A stretch of 64,000 nt of DNA from Hemibagrus wyckioides. Taxonomy: Eukaryota; Chordata; Actinopteri; Siluriformes; Bagridae. The stretch lies in assembly GCF_019097595.1 (NCBI RefSeq), contig NC_080731.1, forward strand, positions 16,039,071-16,103,070, given 5' to 3'. Below, one piece after another: positions 1 through 10,055 of this stretch (its first letter is position 1; every line of letters begins with the position of its first letter). Under the pieces are notes generated by a model. It saw only the letters and a list, made by a program, of their open reading frames with translations, searched no databases and had not been told where the DNA came from. Position numbers and translations under genes: made by a program.

Positions 1-182
1 TGTTGCTCCTGTTCTCCATCATTGGATATAAAATTAAACAATAAAATTGTACAGAAATCACAGTGCTGTACAGTCTATATGTAGTAGGATGTTTTTAAAC
101 AAATACAGACACAAATTACAAAGAGGAAGAGCACTATTCTTTAGAAAAAAAAAAGTTTACCAGAAATGTTATGTTATATACC

Positions 183-665
183 AGGCATAACATTATGAGC
201 ACCTGCCTAATATTCTGTTGGTCCCCCTATTGCTGCCAAAACAGCTCTGACCCATCATGCACTGTGTATTCTGACACCTTTCTATCAGAATCAGTATTAA
301 GTTCTTCAGCAATTTGAGCAACAGTAGTTCGTCTGTTGGATCAGACCACACAGGCCAGCCATCACTCCCCACGTGTATCATGCCCATGACCCTGTTGCTG
401 GTTCACTTTTGTTCTTTCCTTGGACCACTTTTGATAGATATTGACCACTGCAGACAGGGAAACACCGCACAAGAGTTTTGGAGATGCTCTGATCCAGCCA
501 TATAAAATTTGGCCCTTCATCAAACTCGCTCATATCCTTATGCTTGCCCATTTTTCCTGCTTCTGTCACATCAATTTTGAGGACACAATGTTCACTTGGT
601 GCCTAATATATCCCACCCACTAACAGGTGCCGTGATGAGGAGATCATCAGTGTTATTCACTTGAA
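183..665 (-). mobile_element. Non-autonomous Tc1-like element, internally deleted
   Basis: Read on the minus strand, this block carries both ends of the Tc1-like family also seen at 7320-9342. The 3' end (plus-strand positions about 185-240) has the family's terminal block with CACCTGCCTAATATT and GGTCCCCC. The 5' half (about 330-665) has the block around GGGATATATTAGGCACCAAG. The transposase middle is missing, and the remaining reading frames are short and broken. The outermost bases at the 665 end diverge from the family terminus, so that inverted repeat may be lost. The family assignment rests on similarity to the other copy in the window and on recall of teleost Tc1 families. Confidence 0.65.
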
Positions 666-847
666 CTGAATAACAGATTTGAACTGAGGAAATGCTGGTA
701 TATTCATAAAGACTTTCCTGTGCTCATCCATATTTACAATATGCTAATACTGAATATCATTTCAACAGACTTGTTAATCTTTACTGTTCTAAATCTGTAC
801 ATATCCTGTAATGATTAACTGTATTCCATTTATCTGATGTCACCTGG

Positions 848-945
848 AAGAGGCTGTGTTCCCTTTATGCAAGTCTGGTTCATCTCAAGATTCCTTCCTC
901 ATATTACTGTCTCAGGAAGTTTTTTTGTGTTTACTTAGCTACAAG
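848..945 (+). repeat. Fragment of a dispersed teleost repeat
   Basis: The motif order here (GTTCCCTTTATG, then TCTGGTTC, TCTCAAGATTCCTTCCTCAT, then a T-rich tract) matches a repeat tail common in teleost intergenic DNA. The terminal part of what looks like the same kind of repeat, ending in an ATTGA-rich tail, appears at about 42330-42410. Identification is from memory of the repeat. Confidence 0.4.
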
Positions 946-1320
946 AGCATTAGTGAGGTCAAGCACCTGCTACAGCTACCCCAGATGCCCCTCCAGACCA
1001 CCAGAGGGCACCCTTACACACACAGTTTGAACCATTTCCAGTCCAGTTCACCCCAAAGATGTTTGGTGAGTTTTAGGTCAGGGCTCTGTGCAGGTCCCTT
1101 GAGTTCTTCCACACTAAACTTGGCAAACCATGTCTTCATAGATCTCAATTTGTGCAGAGAGGAATTGTCATGCTGGAACTGCTTTGAGCTTCTTAGCTCC
1201 ACTGATGGGAAATTGTATTGCAGCATATAAAGAAATTCTAGAAAATTGTGTGCTTCCATATTTGTGGCAACAGTTTGGGGAAGAACCACATATAGGTGTG
1301 ACTATTGGCCATACAGTGTA
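945..1320 (-). mobile_element. Degenerate Tc1-like transposase relic
   Basis: On the minus strand a broken frame reads QHDNSSLHKLRSMKTWF followed by GPAQSPDLKLTKHLW. This is recognisable as the second Asp region and the NPIEHLW region of a Tc1 transposase, but the catalytic Glu position is altered (LTKHLW). The plus-strand end near 1290-1320 (TATTGGCCATACAGTGTAT) resembles a Tc1 terminus, which would be the 5' end of this minus-oriented copy. It joins directly to the middle of the gene, so the N-terminal half has been deleted. It is a dead relic. Confidence 0.65.
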
Positions 1321-2529
1321 TATTTCCTTGGTTGGAAAGTTTATTTAAGGATTATTACCATCAGTGTGTATCATTTGAAAAGAACCTAGAGGATTTGATG
1401 AAGACCACATTACCAAGTATAACCCTTTCAAGTCTCAGATTATTACTGAGTAATTAACCTTAAATTATATTATTCATTGCATTTACAGTACTACTACTTA
1501 ACTGTTCCATTATAGCAATTGCACTAAGATGGTATTGTGGGGGAAAACTGTAAAATAGCCTAAAAACTACACAGAAATATAACCTCAGAATTTTCACATG
1601 CTGTAAACTGGCCAGGAAAGCCAATTACATTAAAAAGCCCCAATACACTTTGGGACAAAGTCTTACTGGGAGGTGGGAGAAAGATTGACCCATTGTGGAG
1701 AAAAATTAACTGTTCATCTGTAGAACATCATTACCAGTCAAAGGTTTGGGCAGTAAATTTGTAGAATGAATATTTCATTTTATATAGTATTTTGAATATT
1801 CTTTGACATTTGGCTTATGAATAGATAAGCACAGCACACCTCTTTTATCAGTCAGAGAAAAAGGTTTTTGGAAAAGTCAGAGGCTCTGTGCCATAGGAAA
1901 GTACTTTTTTGACAAAAATTTTAAGCTGTGTTTCTTTTGTTTTATTAATTTCAACTAAGAGAAAAATATAACTTTGAACAGATACAACGTATGGCAGGTC
2001 ATTTATTAATAGAAAAAATATATTCAAAAATATTGGCCAATACTGGCATGCCCCTTTGAGGAAAATTATCTATCACTTTATATCATTGATTTTTCCTATG
2101 ACAGCATTCGCCTTCATTTCTGGTTTCATTACATGTTTATTTTTTCATTATTATTTTAAAATAGCAAAAACAGTAAAAGTAAAGAAAAGTTCTCTGCTCA
2201 AACTTTTCCCTGGAAGTGTACATATTGCCGCTAGATCAGTTATAGTATATTTTTAGCCTGGAAATAAACGTTTTTTTTTAAATAAATTTTGCTCCCCTAA
2301 TATAGAGGTACCAAGTTAAGTTACAGCTGACATTCTTCAGCTAACATGATAACATTTGTGTCATTTCAAAGTCTGTTGAAAAAATAAAAAAAAGAATATG
2401 AACTATACTGTATATCAATCGGGAAAACGTTTCATTGTATTCTCATGCTGAGATTTATTATAATCTTTCTTATAATGGTACTATTGTATATCTCACAAAC
2501 AAACCTCCAAAAAAAGAAAGTAACTTTAC

Positions 2530-2644
2530 CGGGGCATGTTTGGTGCACAGGTTGTATCCTGACTGCAGAAATATTCCCATTTCAGTAGATTCAGGAGAGC
2601 TGAGGAAACTCAGAAGGTAATCAAATGTCTCTTTGTTCCATTGT
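2530..2644 (-). CDS. dao: dao coding exon 3
   Basis: This 115-bp exon encodes [12 protein letters not shown] ... [11 protein letters not shown] and ends in phase 0 (CCG|gtaaag). The acceptor is TTCTAG. It aligns without gaps to the vertebrate DAO segment following the FAD-binding N-terminus. Confidence 0.88.
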
Positions 2645-3316
2645 CTAGAAAAAGAATGAAAGTGACATAAAGCTGCTGCACCACTCATAACCACTAAAAA
2701 AATAAAGAATCTGTCTATGCAATGCTGACTTTTTAAAAATAATTAAGGAGGATTTGATTCATGCTTCATATCACATGAGCACAGTCAATGCCATTGCTTT
2801 TCACTAATTATGTTTGACCTCTGACAACAAGAACTTTTCTTTACTTGTTCCTTAATGGGCATATTTTCATCTGTATATCAAAAGTAGTCCGGAATTTCTA
2901 CTGTCATTGGGGACTAACTCTTAATTTCACTTCTATTATCTACCCATGTTCCAAGACAAGACTTAGCCTTTGTCTCAGGACAAGCCAGGACACTAAATCA
3001 GCATTTGGTGACCATTATCATTTCTAATAAAGTAATTAGATTTACAGCTAAGCAGAAGCTGTGTGTTTGTCCCCCTGTGACAAACACAAATTTTAACCAA
3101 ATCCATTCATCTCTGCCCTTACGTTTCCTGGACATTGCCCTTATCATAGAGGTAAGGCTGCCACAGTCCTGCTGCTCCGTCACTTGTGGTCAGAGGAGTG
3201 AAGACATCTGCGTAGACATCTATTTTCAAGGGATTGACTTTGTCATGGTAATGCTCGTAAATGCTCTGAGCTGTGGACAGACCGATGACCCCAGCTCCAA
3301 TGACTGCTACACGCAT
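2530..3316 (-). CDS. dao: D-amino-acid oxidase, first two coding exons (partial)
   Basis: This encodes the N-terminus of D-amino-acid oxidase, the peroxisomal FAD enzyme that oxidises D-amino acids to imino acids, H2O2 and ammonia. Exon 2 (3123-3318) starts with [15 protein letters not shown], the dinucleotide-binding GxGxxG motif, followed by [18 protein letters not shown], a block typical of the DAO family; the AGLWQPYL version separates DAO from D-aspartate oxidase. Exon 3 (2530-2644) continues [12 protein letters not shown] and [10 protein letters not shown]. The exons join in phase (AC|A, Thr), with acceptors AG at 3319-3320 and 2645-2646 and donors GT at 3121-3122 and 2528-2529. Together they give about 103 residues of an enzyme of about 345. 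The ATG lies two bases after its acceptor, so at least one upstream non-coding exon is expected, unlocated here. The gene points away from ssh1, as in human. Assignment is firm; completeness cannot be judged. Confidence 0.93.
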
Positions 3317-3318
3317 GG
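3123..3318 (-). CDS. dao: dao coding exon 2 (contains start codon)
   Basis: The ATG is at 3314-3316, two bases after the acceptor (TTGCAG|CC). It encodes 64 complete residues with the FAD-binding motif GAGVIG and ends in phase 2 at GAAAC|gtaag. Confidence 0.92.
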
Positions 3319-5079
3319 CTGCAAAGAGACAATATTACACAAACGTTATTAAACGAATATCTAGCAGATCTGAGACCAGACCAATAGGCAAAGCCAAATC
3401 TCTCCACCCATTTGCAACAGAAGATCTGCATGGTGAGGAGGGCCATCAGGGATTACCAGCAAACGCAGCAGCAGAAATCAAGCTCTTATCTACAATCTCA
3501 GTGACTTTACCAACTTTCTCAGTTGAGGAAGGCAAGACCCACTTAATTGCTGTATAGAAAATTGATGGCTATTGATTTAGTATCAAATCTCCAAAATACT
3601 ATGCATCTGTTAATAACCATAAAGTAAATTTTCACCTTAACATCATAGATCAAAAACACTGGGTTTCATACTGATATCAGTGGAAAGATAAGCAGTAGTC
3701 GGCATGACTTTCACGTGACTGGTGAGTATTATTACTCAAGCTGTACTTTGTGGTGAATGGTCCTTGGACTATTGTGCTTTTATTACTTATTATATTGCAC
3801 AGTAACATTTACCATGCATTGTGTATTGTTATACTGTAACTCACACAAATACAAAAAGATCTAATCTCTGAATGAGTCTGTGCAATACATCACAAAATCC
3901 ACAATATATATTCTTTATATATGTAACATGGACAAGAAACCTGACATATTGTCTCAGATCTTTTTCATTTGCATTGCATTTGACAACATTTACAAACACC
4001 ATATGCTACAGTTGCTACTAATGTTTAAAAAAAATCATTAAGAAAATACATTTTAAAAAGTCAGTGTGATTTGCATGCTGGTTTAAAGACGTGCATAGTT
4101 TGCAAACACCGTGCATTATGCTGGATATTAAAACTTTTTTGACAAATTTGACACAGCCAGCATAGACGGTTTATTCCACAAAACCAGTATTGTGGAATTA
4201 CCTGGTTGCTTAAGAAAGCCTGTTATTTTATTAAATATGCAGGGCATAAATCCAAATAGTGAAAAATTTGTGGAATCAAATGGACTTACCTGAGTTTGGT
4301 CTTGCTTCTACTTCTTTAAACAAAAAACAAGTAGCAGCAGTGTTACATAAGACCGTACAAAGTAACACTGTGCAGCGTTCAAGAGCTCCAACCTGTGCCA
4401 AGTTCAATACACACTCCAATTGGTCTAGTTGCCTTTATTCCCAGCCTCCGATACAGAACTGAGGTCAGAGCTGTCAACCTGGAGATTATTTTGTTTACAT
4501 TTTACCATTTCACATAATACAGTTATGAAGCTATAAATATTGCATCAGAAGAGATTTTTAATAAGCCCAATGCCTTAAAATGGTATTTACAGGGGGACTA
4601 ATATGTAATATGAGCACGAATATATTGTTCTAAACCACAAAAATGCCATTCAGAACAATTAGCAAATATGTTGCATGATTGTGAAGAATATTTGTTTCTT
4701 TGTCCTTTTTTGTCTTCTTTTAATAACGTATTACAATACATATTACTCATGAGTATACAAAGTTTTTGACAGTTCAGCAAAAAACAATGACTAAATTATA
4801 CACGAATGTGTGTCTATATTGTATTTTGTATATGATTGGTGCCAAAGATTGCAGATCTTGCTTGTTGATCTTTGAGGTTTTAAACGTTCTCTACTGTAAT
4901 GAGACACCAGAAAACAGTACAAAGTTCAGCACAAAATTAAAATGGCAATTTTCTAATGTAAAAAAAATCATAGTAGAACTTTTTCTACTCTCTGTATGAA
5001 ATTACAACATATAAAAAAATAATTGAAATATTATTGAGAAAAACTTATAACAATAACCTGTTGTGTGACCTTTTTATAA
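3319..5079. other. dao upstream region / intron 1, no gene seen
   Basis: AT-rich sequence that probably holds dao intron 1, its non-coding first exon and its promoter, none of which I can place. A short block near 4360-4470 (GTGCAGCGTTCAAGAGC onward) is less AT-rich and could belong to a 5' UTR, but nothing proves it. Confidence 0.4.
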
Positions 5080-5700
5080 CTGGGTATGTGGCTGTGTTCA
5101 GAATGAACTAATCACATTCTCATGTTCAAAAGTAATCAACCAATCTCGTGCGCAAAAGTAATTATTATACAGCTGTTAGCAATGAAATTAACCTCAAATA
5201 AAGTCGCTGTTTCTGCCGACTGGTTTGATCCGACTGGTAAGGCCATGATCTGCAAAGAGCTTACAAAGCATGCATGGTATTGATCATAAGAGGGGTATAA
5301 AGTGTTTTCCAAAATATTAACTATACCATGGAACATCAGCAGCAGTTAGAGAAAATGGCGCATGACCATGGCATCACCAAGAACAGGATGTCCCTTTAAA
5401 ATTTATAAAAGCCAAGAGACCTGCAACAGAATTACTGTAAAAAATGCTGGTGGCAGCAACATGATTTTGGGCTGCTTTTCTTCAACCAGAGCTGGGGCTT
5501 TTATCAAGGTGAATATCTAAAAACAACCAGATCTTAGTGAAAACTTTTAGGTGTTAGCTACTAAGCTTAATATAAAAAGGAATTTGACCTTTCAGCACAA
5601 AAACATACATCCAAGTCAACAAAGGAATGGCTTAACCAAAAGAACCATTTTAACCGGGTCAAGTGCAGTTTTTATATCCACTGTATATTCAGTTCATTGA
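5080..5700 (+). mobile_element. Degenerate Tc1-like element (third family)
   Basis: The block starting near 5110 (AATCACATTCTCATG, AATTATTATACAGCTG, GGTTTGATCCGACTGG, CATGCATGGTATTGATCATAAG) matches the 5' part of a Tc1-like family distinct from the copy at 7754. It then jumps to the C-terminal half: the stretch near 5437-5520 gives broken remnants of AGGSNMILGCFSS and around 5580-5630 of FQHKN...STKEWL. The centre is deleted and the frame is full of stops. Confidence 0.6.
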
Positions 5701-6780
5701 AGGTATGTAGGTTTTTTTTCCACACAGTCAATTTGGTTGTGAGCTCAAATATAGTTTTTAGGTTTAAAACTGGCCGAGGTGAGGTTAATGCTGTAAAACG
5801 TTAAAAGGCGGTTTATTTAACATGTCTTTCAGTTTTTGTCTTTCCATATATTGTAATATTTTAATATTTCCTACTCCATTATATTCGTTTTTGCACAATT
5901 GTGTCAATTTTCTCAACAAAAAAAAAGAAAAAGAAAAATTATTGTGTCTGCTTCCACAACCCCTACAGGCTATACCTCAGATGAACTTGTTTACAATGTG
6001 GACTTAAGTGGCTTTCAGTTATTATGCAATCTGAATTCAATCTAACGTCACATTATGTGGAACTACAACACTCTGCAACACAAGAATGCCAGACATGCTT
6101 TACTGCCCTTGATAACATTGCACTGATTATACACTGTATAACCCTTTATTTAACACACAACTTGGCCACCAGAGGTCACATTAGGTAACGAGTTTCTATT
6201 TAGAATTTTCATGAGGCATAGCCTGTAGCATGACTTAGAGCACAGTCATGGTTATCATAGGCAAATTAGGTAAAGTCACAGGCAAATTAGGTTGAAACCA
6301 GCAACACAAATTAAACCATACAAAACTGACAAGACTCAGAAATGCAGTTAGATACATCTTGGATGACACGTATTAGGAAAACTGTAAAAACGTCCAAGTG
6401 TCCAACAATGAAAAAATGGGAATAATGCACAAGATTCCCATTTCTTTATGCTTGCTCCCAATTACTCCTATTCTTTTGCGGTTTATCAATACATATAAAA
6501 GTCTGTGGGTCTTATTAACTTCAAGAGAGAGGGGAAAAAAGCAAAGCAGATGATGGACAGACTGTATAAACGTTTATAGCCATAATAACAGAAATGATAG
6601 CAGGACTATAAACAAATAAAATATGACATGTCAATAAAAAAAATATTACTGTGGTATAAAAGGACACTTTGGGATGTGCTGTCATTGGAGAATACTCAAT
6701 TCTGTGATGGGAACTCCATTTTACATTAGACCACATCACATCACACCATCATTGATTATTTTCCTATCACAGCCTGCATA
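5701..6780. other. Intergenic, no gene seen
   Basis: AT-rich intergenic sequence. Short frames occur, but none has a recognisable domain, codon bias or splice context. Confidence 0.4.
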
Positions 6781-6789
6781 TGATATGGT

Positions 6790-6995
6790 TCCCTTCTGCC
6801 TTATTATTGTTTGCTTCCTGAGTAGAGGGGTTGATTCCCACCTCTGCCCTGTGTGTGTGTGGATTTGCCTGAGATGAGTTGGCCCCCTGTCCAGTATGAT
6901 CCCTGCCTTGTGTCCTGGGTCCCCTGGGATAGACTCCAGGTTCCCATTATGCTATGTGGGATCAGAGGTACAGAAAATGGATGGATGGATGGACA
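6790..6995 (+). repeat. L2-tailed SINE/LINE remnant
   Basis: The order GGGTTGATTCCCACCTCTG, GTGTGGATTTGC, TCCCCTGGGATAGACTCCAGG and the end ACAGAAAATGGATGGATGGA is the 3' tail of teleost L2-type LINEs and the SINEs that share it. A second copy of the same tail lies at 20680-20938. It ends in (ATGG)n, as these elements do. Confidence 0.7.
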
Positions 6996-7753
6996 GCTTA
7001 ATGAAGTAATGAAAAATATCATCCCTAATCAAATCCAGGGAAGTTTGGGGGTTTTACATACCACTGATAAACTGCATGAAACTAAAGTCTGGGCTAGGAA
7101 GACACCCAGCCTCATTTCTTCATACCATTCTATATATTTTATGGCCATTGCTGGTGCTGTTGCACTTGATTTCATAAAAATCCAAAATGTTCTTATTGTA
7201 ATGCACAATAAAGCATTCAGTAACATTAAATAATCTGACATAGATGCAAAAACTTTTGTTGTCTTTTTATTTGTGAAAGACAGAAGGTAAGCTTAACCCT
7301 GCTGGGTCATTTTTAATACAACAATCAGCCATAACATTCAAACCACTGACAGGAGACATGAATAACATTGATTACCTCATTACAGTGGCACCTGTCAAGT
7401 GGTGCTATATATTAGGCAGCAAGTGTTCAGTAAGTCAGTTCTTGAGGCTAATGTGTTGGAAGTAGAGAAAATGGGCAAAAATAATGGCCCAAACAGCAAG
7501 GGCCAAACTGTGATGGCTAGATGGCAGGTCTTTTGGGGTGTTCCAGGTCTACAGTGGTTATTACATACCAAAAGAGGCCCAAGGAAAGACAGCTGGTGAA
7601 CTGGCAACAGCATCATGGGTGCCCAAGGCTCACTGATGTGCATAGAGAGTGAAGGCTAGCCCAAACGTGCTACTGTAACACAAACTGCTGAAAAAGTTAA
7701 TCCTGGCTATGAAACTGGCCATGCTGGTCCCTGCTCACTGCCAAAAGCACCTA

Positions 7754-8995
7754 CACTATATTGCCAAAAGTATTCACTCACCCATCCAAATAATCAGAAT
7801 CAGGTGTTCCAATCACTTCCATGGCCACAGGTGTATAAAATCAAGCACCTAGGCATGCAGACTGTTTTTACAAACATTTGTGAAAGAATGGGTCGCTCTC
7901 AGGAGCTCAGTGAATTCCAGCGTGGAACTGTGATAGGATGCCACCTGTGCAACAAATCCAGTCGTGAAATTTCCTCGCTCCTAAATATTCCACAGTCAAC
8001 TGTCAGCTGTATTATAAGAACGTGGAAGTGTTTGGGAACGACAGCAACTCAGCCACAAAGTGGTAGGCCACGTAAACTGACGGAGCGGGGTCAGCGGATG
8101 CTGAGGAGCATAGTGCGAAGAGGTCGCCAACTTTCTGCAGAGTCAATCGCTACAGACCTCCAAACTTCATGTGGCCTTCAGATTAGCCAAAGAACAGTGC
8201 GCAGAGAGCAAGATTCCATGAATGGAATGGGTTTCCATGGCCGAGCAGCTGCATCCAAGCCATACATCACCAAGTGCAATGCAAAGCGTCGGATGCAGTG
8301 GTGTAAAGCATGCCGCCACTGGACTCTAGAGCAGTGGAGATGCGAATCGCGCTTCTCCATCTGGCAATCTGATGGACGAGTCTGGGTTTGGCGGTTGCCA
8401 GGAGAACGGTACTTGTCTGACTGCATTGTGCCAAGTGTAAAGTTTGGTGGAGGGGGGATTATGGTGTGGGGTTGTTTTTCAGGAGCTGGGCTTGGCCCCT
8501 TAGTTCCAGTGAAAGGAACTCTGAATGCTTCAGCATACCAAGACATTTTGGACAATTCCATGCTCCCAACTTTGTGGGAACAGTTTGGAGCTGGCCCCTT
8601 CCTCTTCCAACATGACTGTGCACCAGAGCACAAAGCAAGGTCCATAAAGACATGGATGACAGAGTCTGGTGTGGATGAACTTGACTGGCCTGCACAGAGT
8701 CCTGACCTCAACCCGATAGAACACCTTTGGGATGAATTAGAGCGGAGACTGAGAGCCAGGCCTTCTCGTCCAACATCAGTGTGTGACCTCACAAATGCGC
8801 TTCTGGAAGAATGGTCAAAAATTCCCATAAACACACTCCTAAACCTTGTGGACAGCCTTCCCAGAAGAGTTGAAGCTGTTATAGCTGCAAAGGGTGGACC
8901 GACGTCATATTGAACCCTATGGATTAGGAATGGGATGTCACTTAAGTTCATATGCGAGTCAAGGCAGGTGAGCGAATACTTTTGGCAATACAGTG
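7754..8995 (+). mobile_element. Complete Tc1-type transposon, nested
   Basis: A 1242-bp element bounded by inverted repeats CACTATATTGCCAAAAG (left) and CTTTTGGCAATACAGTG (right). They match over about 29 bp with two differences, and TA dinucleotides flank both sides (7752-7753 and 8996-8997), the Tc1/mariner target duplication. It contains one long transposase frame. Its position inside another element, plus a nearly uninterrupted frame, makes it the youngest recognisable Tc1 insertion of the window. Confidence 0.92.
7888..8913 (+). pseudogene. Tc1 transposase frame lacking the first catalytic Asp
   Basis: An uninterrupted frame extends from an ATG at 7804, but the family start is the later [10 protein letters not shown] at 7888, giving about 341 residues, the usual Tc1 length. 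In order it has an N-terminal paired-like helix-turn-helix region with RGTVIGCHL and [10 protein letters not shown], the GRPRKLT hook, a second HTH, then the catalytic core. The second and third catalytic residues are present: Asp in [10 protein letters not shown] (codon 8614) and Glu in LNPIEHLW (codon 8719), 34 residues apart as in DD34E enzymes. The first Asp, normally in a W-S/T-D-E-S motif, is absent: the frame reads EQWRCESRF at 8332-8352, consistent with an in-frame loss of about 15 bp. A short extra segment also lies around 8210-8225 ([10 protein letters not shown]). The product should therefore be unable to cut DNA, although the frame is open. It is predicted to be inactive. Confidence 0.88.
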
Positions 8996-9342
8996 TATAT
9001 GGGCACATGAGCATCAGAACTGAAGCATGGAGCAATGTAATAAGTTGGCCTCGTCTGATGAACCATATTTTCTTTTACATCATGTGGACAGCCGGGTATG
9101 TGTGTGCGGCACTGTGATGCTTTGGTCCTTGCATTCATGCTGTTGTTACTTTGACACATACCACCTACCTACAAACACAGACCAAGTACAACACTTCATG
9201 GCAACAATATTCCCTAATGTGCAGTGGCACGATTGAACAGGATAATTTGCACTACCACACTGCAAAAAATGTTCAGGAATATAATGTGACAAACACAATA
9301 TTAGGCCGGTGGTTTCATGTTATGGCTGCTTGGTGCACGTGT

Positions 9343-9621
9343 TGCACTATGGTGCTAGAGAAATGACTGGACTTGATTCCAAAGAATATATGCTGTATAG
9401 AGGAATGACCATTAATCCCACTTCTAACTTGGATACCAGCTGTTCCTGATACTGTCATTCAAAGATATAGTTTAATTAATTCATGCAAATTCCATATCTG
9501 CATTAGTCACATTTAGGGGAGAAAATGATCACGTTATAGTGTGTGACCTTAATGCTGTAAACCTCTGACAGCCAATAGCATCACCATCACGTCTGCATTT
9601 TCTCACATGTCCTAATGCTGT
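9343..9621. other. Short intergenic spacer
   Basis: Sequence between the Tc1 element and the ssh1 promoter region. Nothing recognised. Confidence 0.4.
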
Positions 9622-9624
9622 AGT

Positions 9625-9666
<42 letters not shown>
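9622..9666 (+). repeat. (GT)n(GA)n compound microsatellite upstream of ssh1
   Basis: About 14 GT units run directly into about 9 GA units, roughly 320 bp upstream of the ssh1 start codon. Confidence 0.95.
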
Positions 9667-9983
9667 CGCTCCTACAGACATCATGAACACTCTGTAGGAG
9701 TCATATTCAGCAGCCTGACTCAGCTTCACTTCAGTTCAGTAACACTTGATATTATCTAAGGCAGAGATTTCAGAAATCTAATGCCATGCAGGAGGTTTAA
9801 GCTGCTTGTCTTGCGGACCAAAAAAATCAGGCGAGGCTTCATGCAAAGCACCGCCGTGATCACATCCCAGCCGCCGGAGATGCCAAGAGCTGCTTGGGGC
9901 CATTTTAGCCCGCTATTAAAGACCTGAGATACCTTTCCGAATCGTTTTGGACTCGTTTTTTGGATTATTAGAGGCTTTAAGGC
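9667..9983 (+). promoter_or_regulatory. ssh1: Putative ssh1 promoter and 5' UTR
   Basis: This stretch precedes the ssh1 ATG. Base composition shifts from AT-rich to CpG-rich from about 9825 through exon 1 and into the start of intron 1 (about 10115), as for a small CpG island at a housekeeping-type promoter. I see no clear TATA box. The transcription start cannot be fixed from sequence. Confidence 0.5.
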
Positions 9984-10055
9984 ATGGCTCTGGTAACGCT
10001 GCAGCGATCTCCGACCCCGAGCACGGCCAGCGCGAGCACCGCGAACGCCGAGACG
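9984..10055 (+). CDS. ssh1: ssh1 exon 1
   Basis: Encodes MALVTLQRSPTPSTASAS... (24 residues), the conserved slingshot N-terminus, and ends in phase 0 at ACG|gtaagc. The sequence is CpG-rich. A (GT)n tract starts 69 bp after the donor (10124-10149). Confidence 0.95.

Larger units (their letters stand above)
1..2529. other. Left flank: presumed dao intron with transposon relics
   Basis: This stretch lies 3' of dao exon 3 on the minus strand. Part of it is presumably dao intron 3. I searched the minus strand for the next dao exon, which in vertebrates encodes a tyrosine- and tryptophan-rich segment, and found no convincing match, so the remaining exons probably lie beyond the left edge. The recognisable contents are two Tc1-type relics (183-665 and about 945-1320) and a fragment of another dispersed repeat (848-945). 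The remainder is AT-rich sequence in which I see nothing. Confidence 0.5.
7320..9342 (+). mobile_element. Tc1-like element split by a nested Tc1 insertion
   Basis: The left end (7323-7348, ATCAGCCATAACATTCAAAC) and right end (about 9311-9340, whose reverse complement contains AGCCATAACATGAAACCACC) form inverted termini. Between them lie the 5' part of a Tc1 transposase region (7440-7752: GAAAATGGGCAAAAATAATG, AAGGGCCAAACTGTGATGGC, ATCATGGGTGCCCAAGGCTC) and its 3' part (8998-9310: GGGCACATGAGCATCAGAAC through CAGGATAATTTGCACTACC to ACACAATATTAGGC). The two halves are contiguous once the inner element is removed. Many small deletions and stops make it non-coding. Related copies are at 183-665 and 23630-24180. 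Confidence 0.82.

Noticed and set aside
8178..9035. 285-codon antisense frame
   Set aside because: It is the shadow of the Tc1 transposase frame on the opposite strand.
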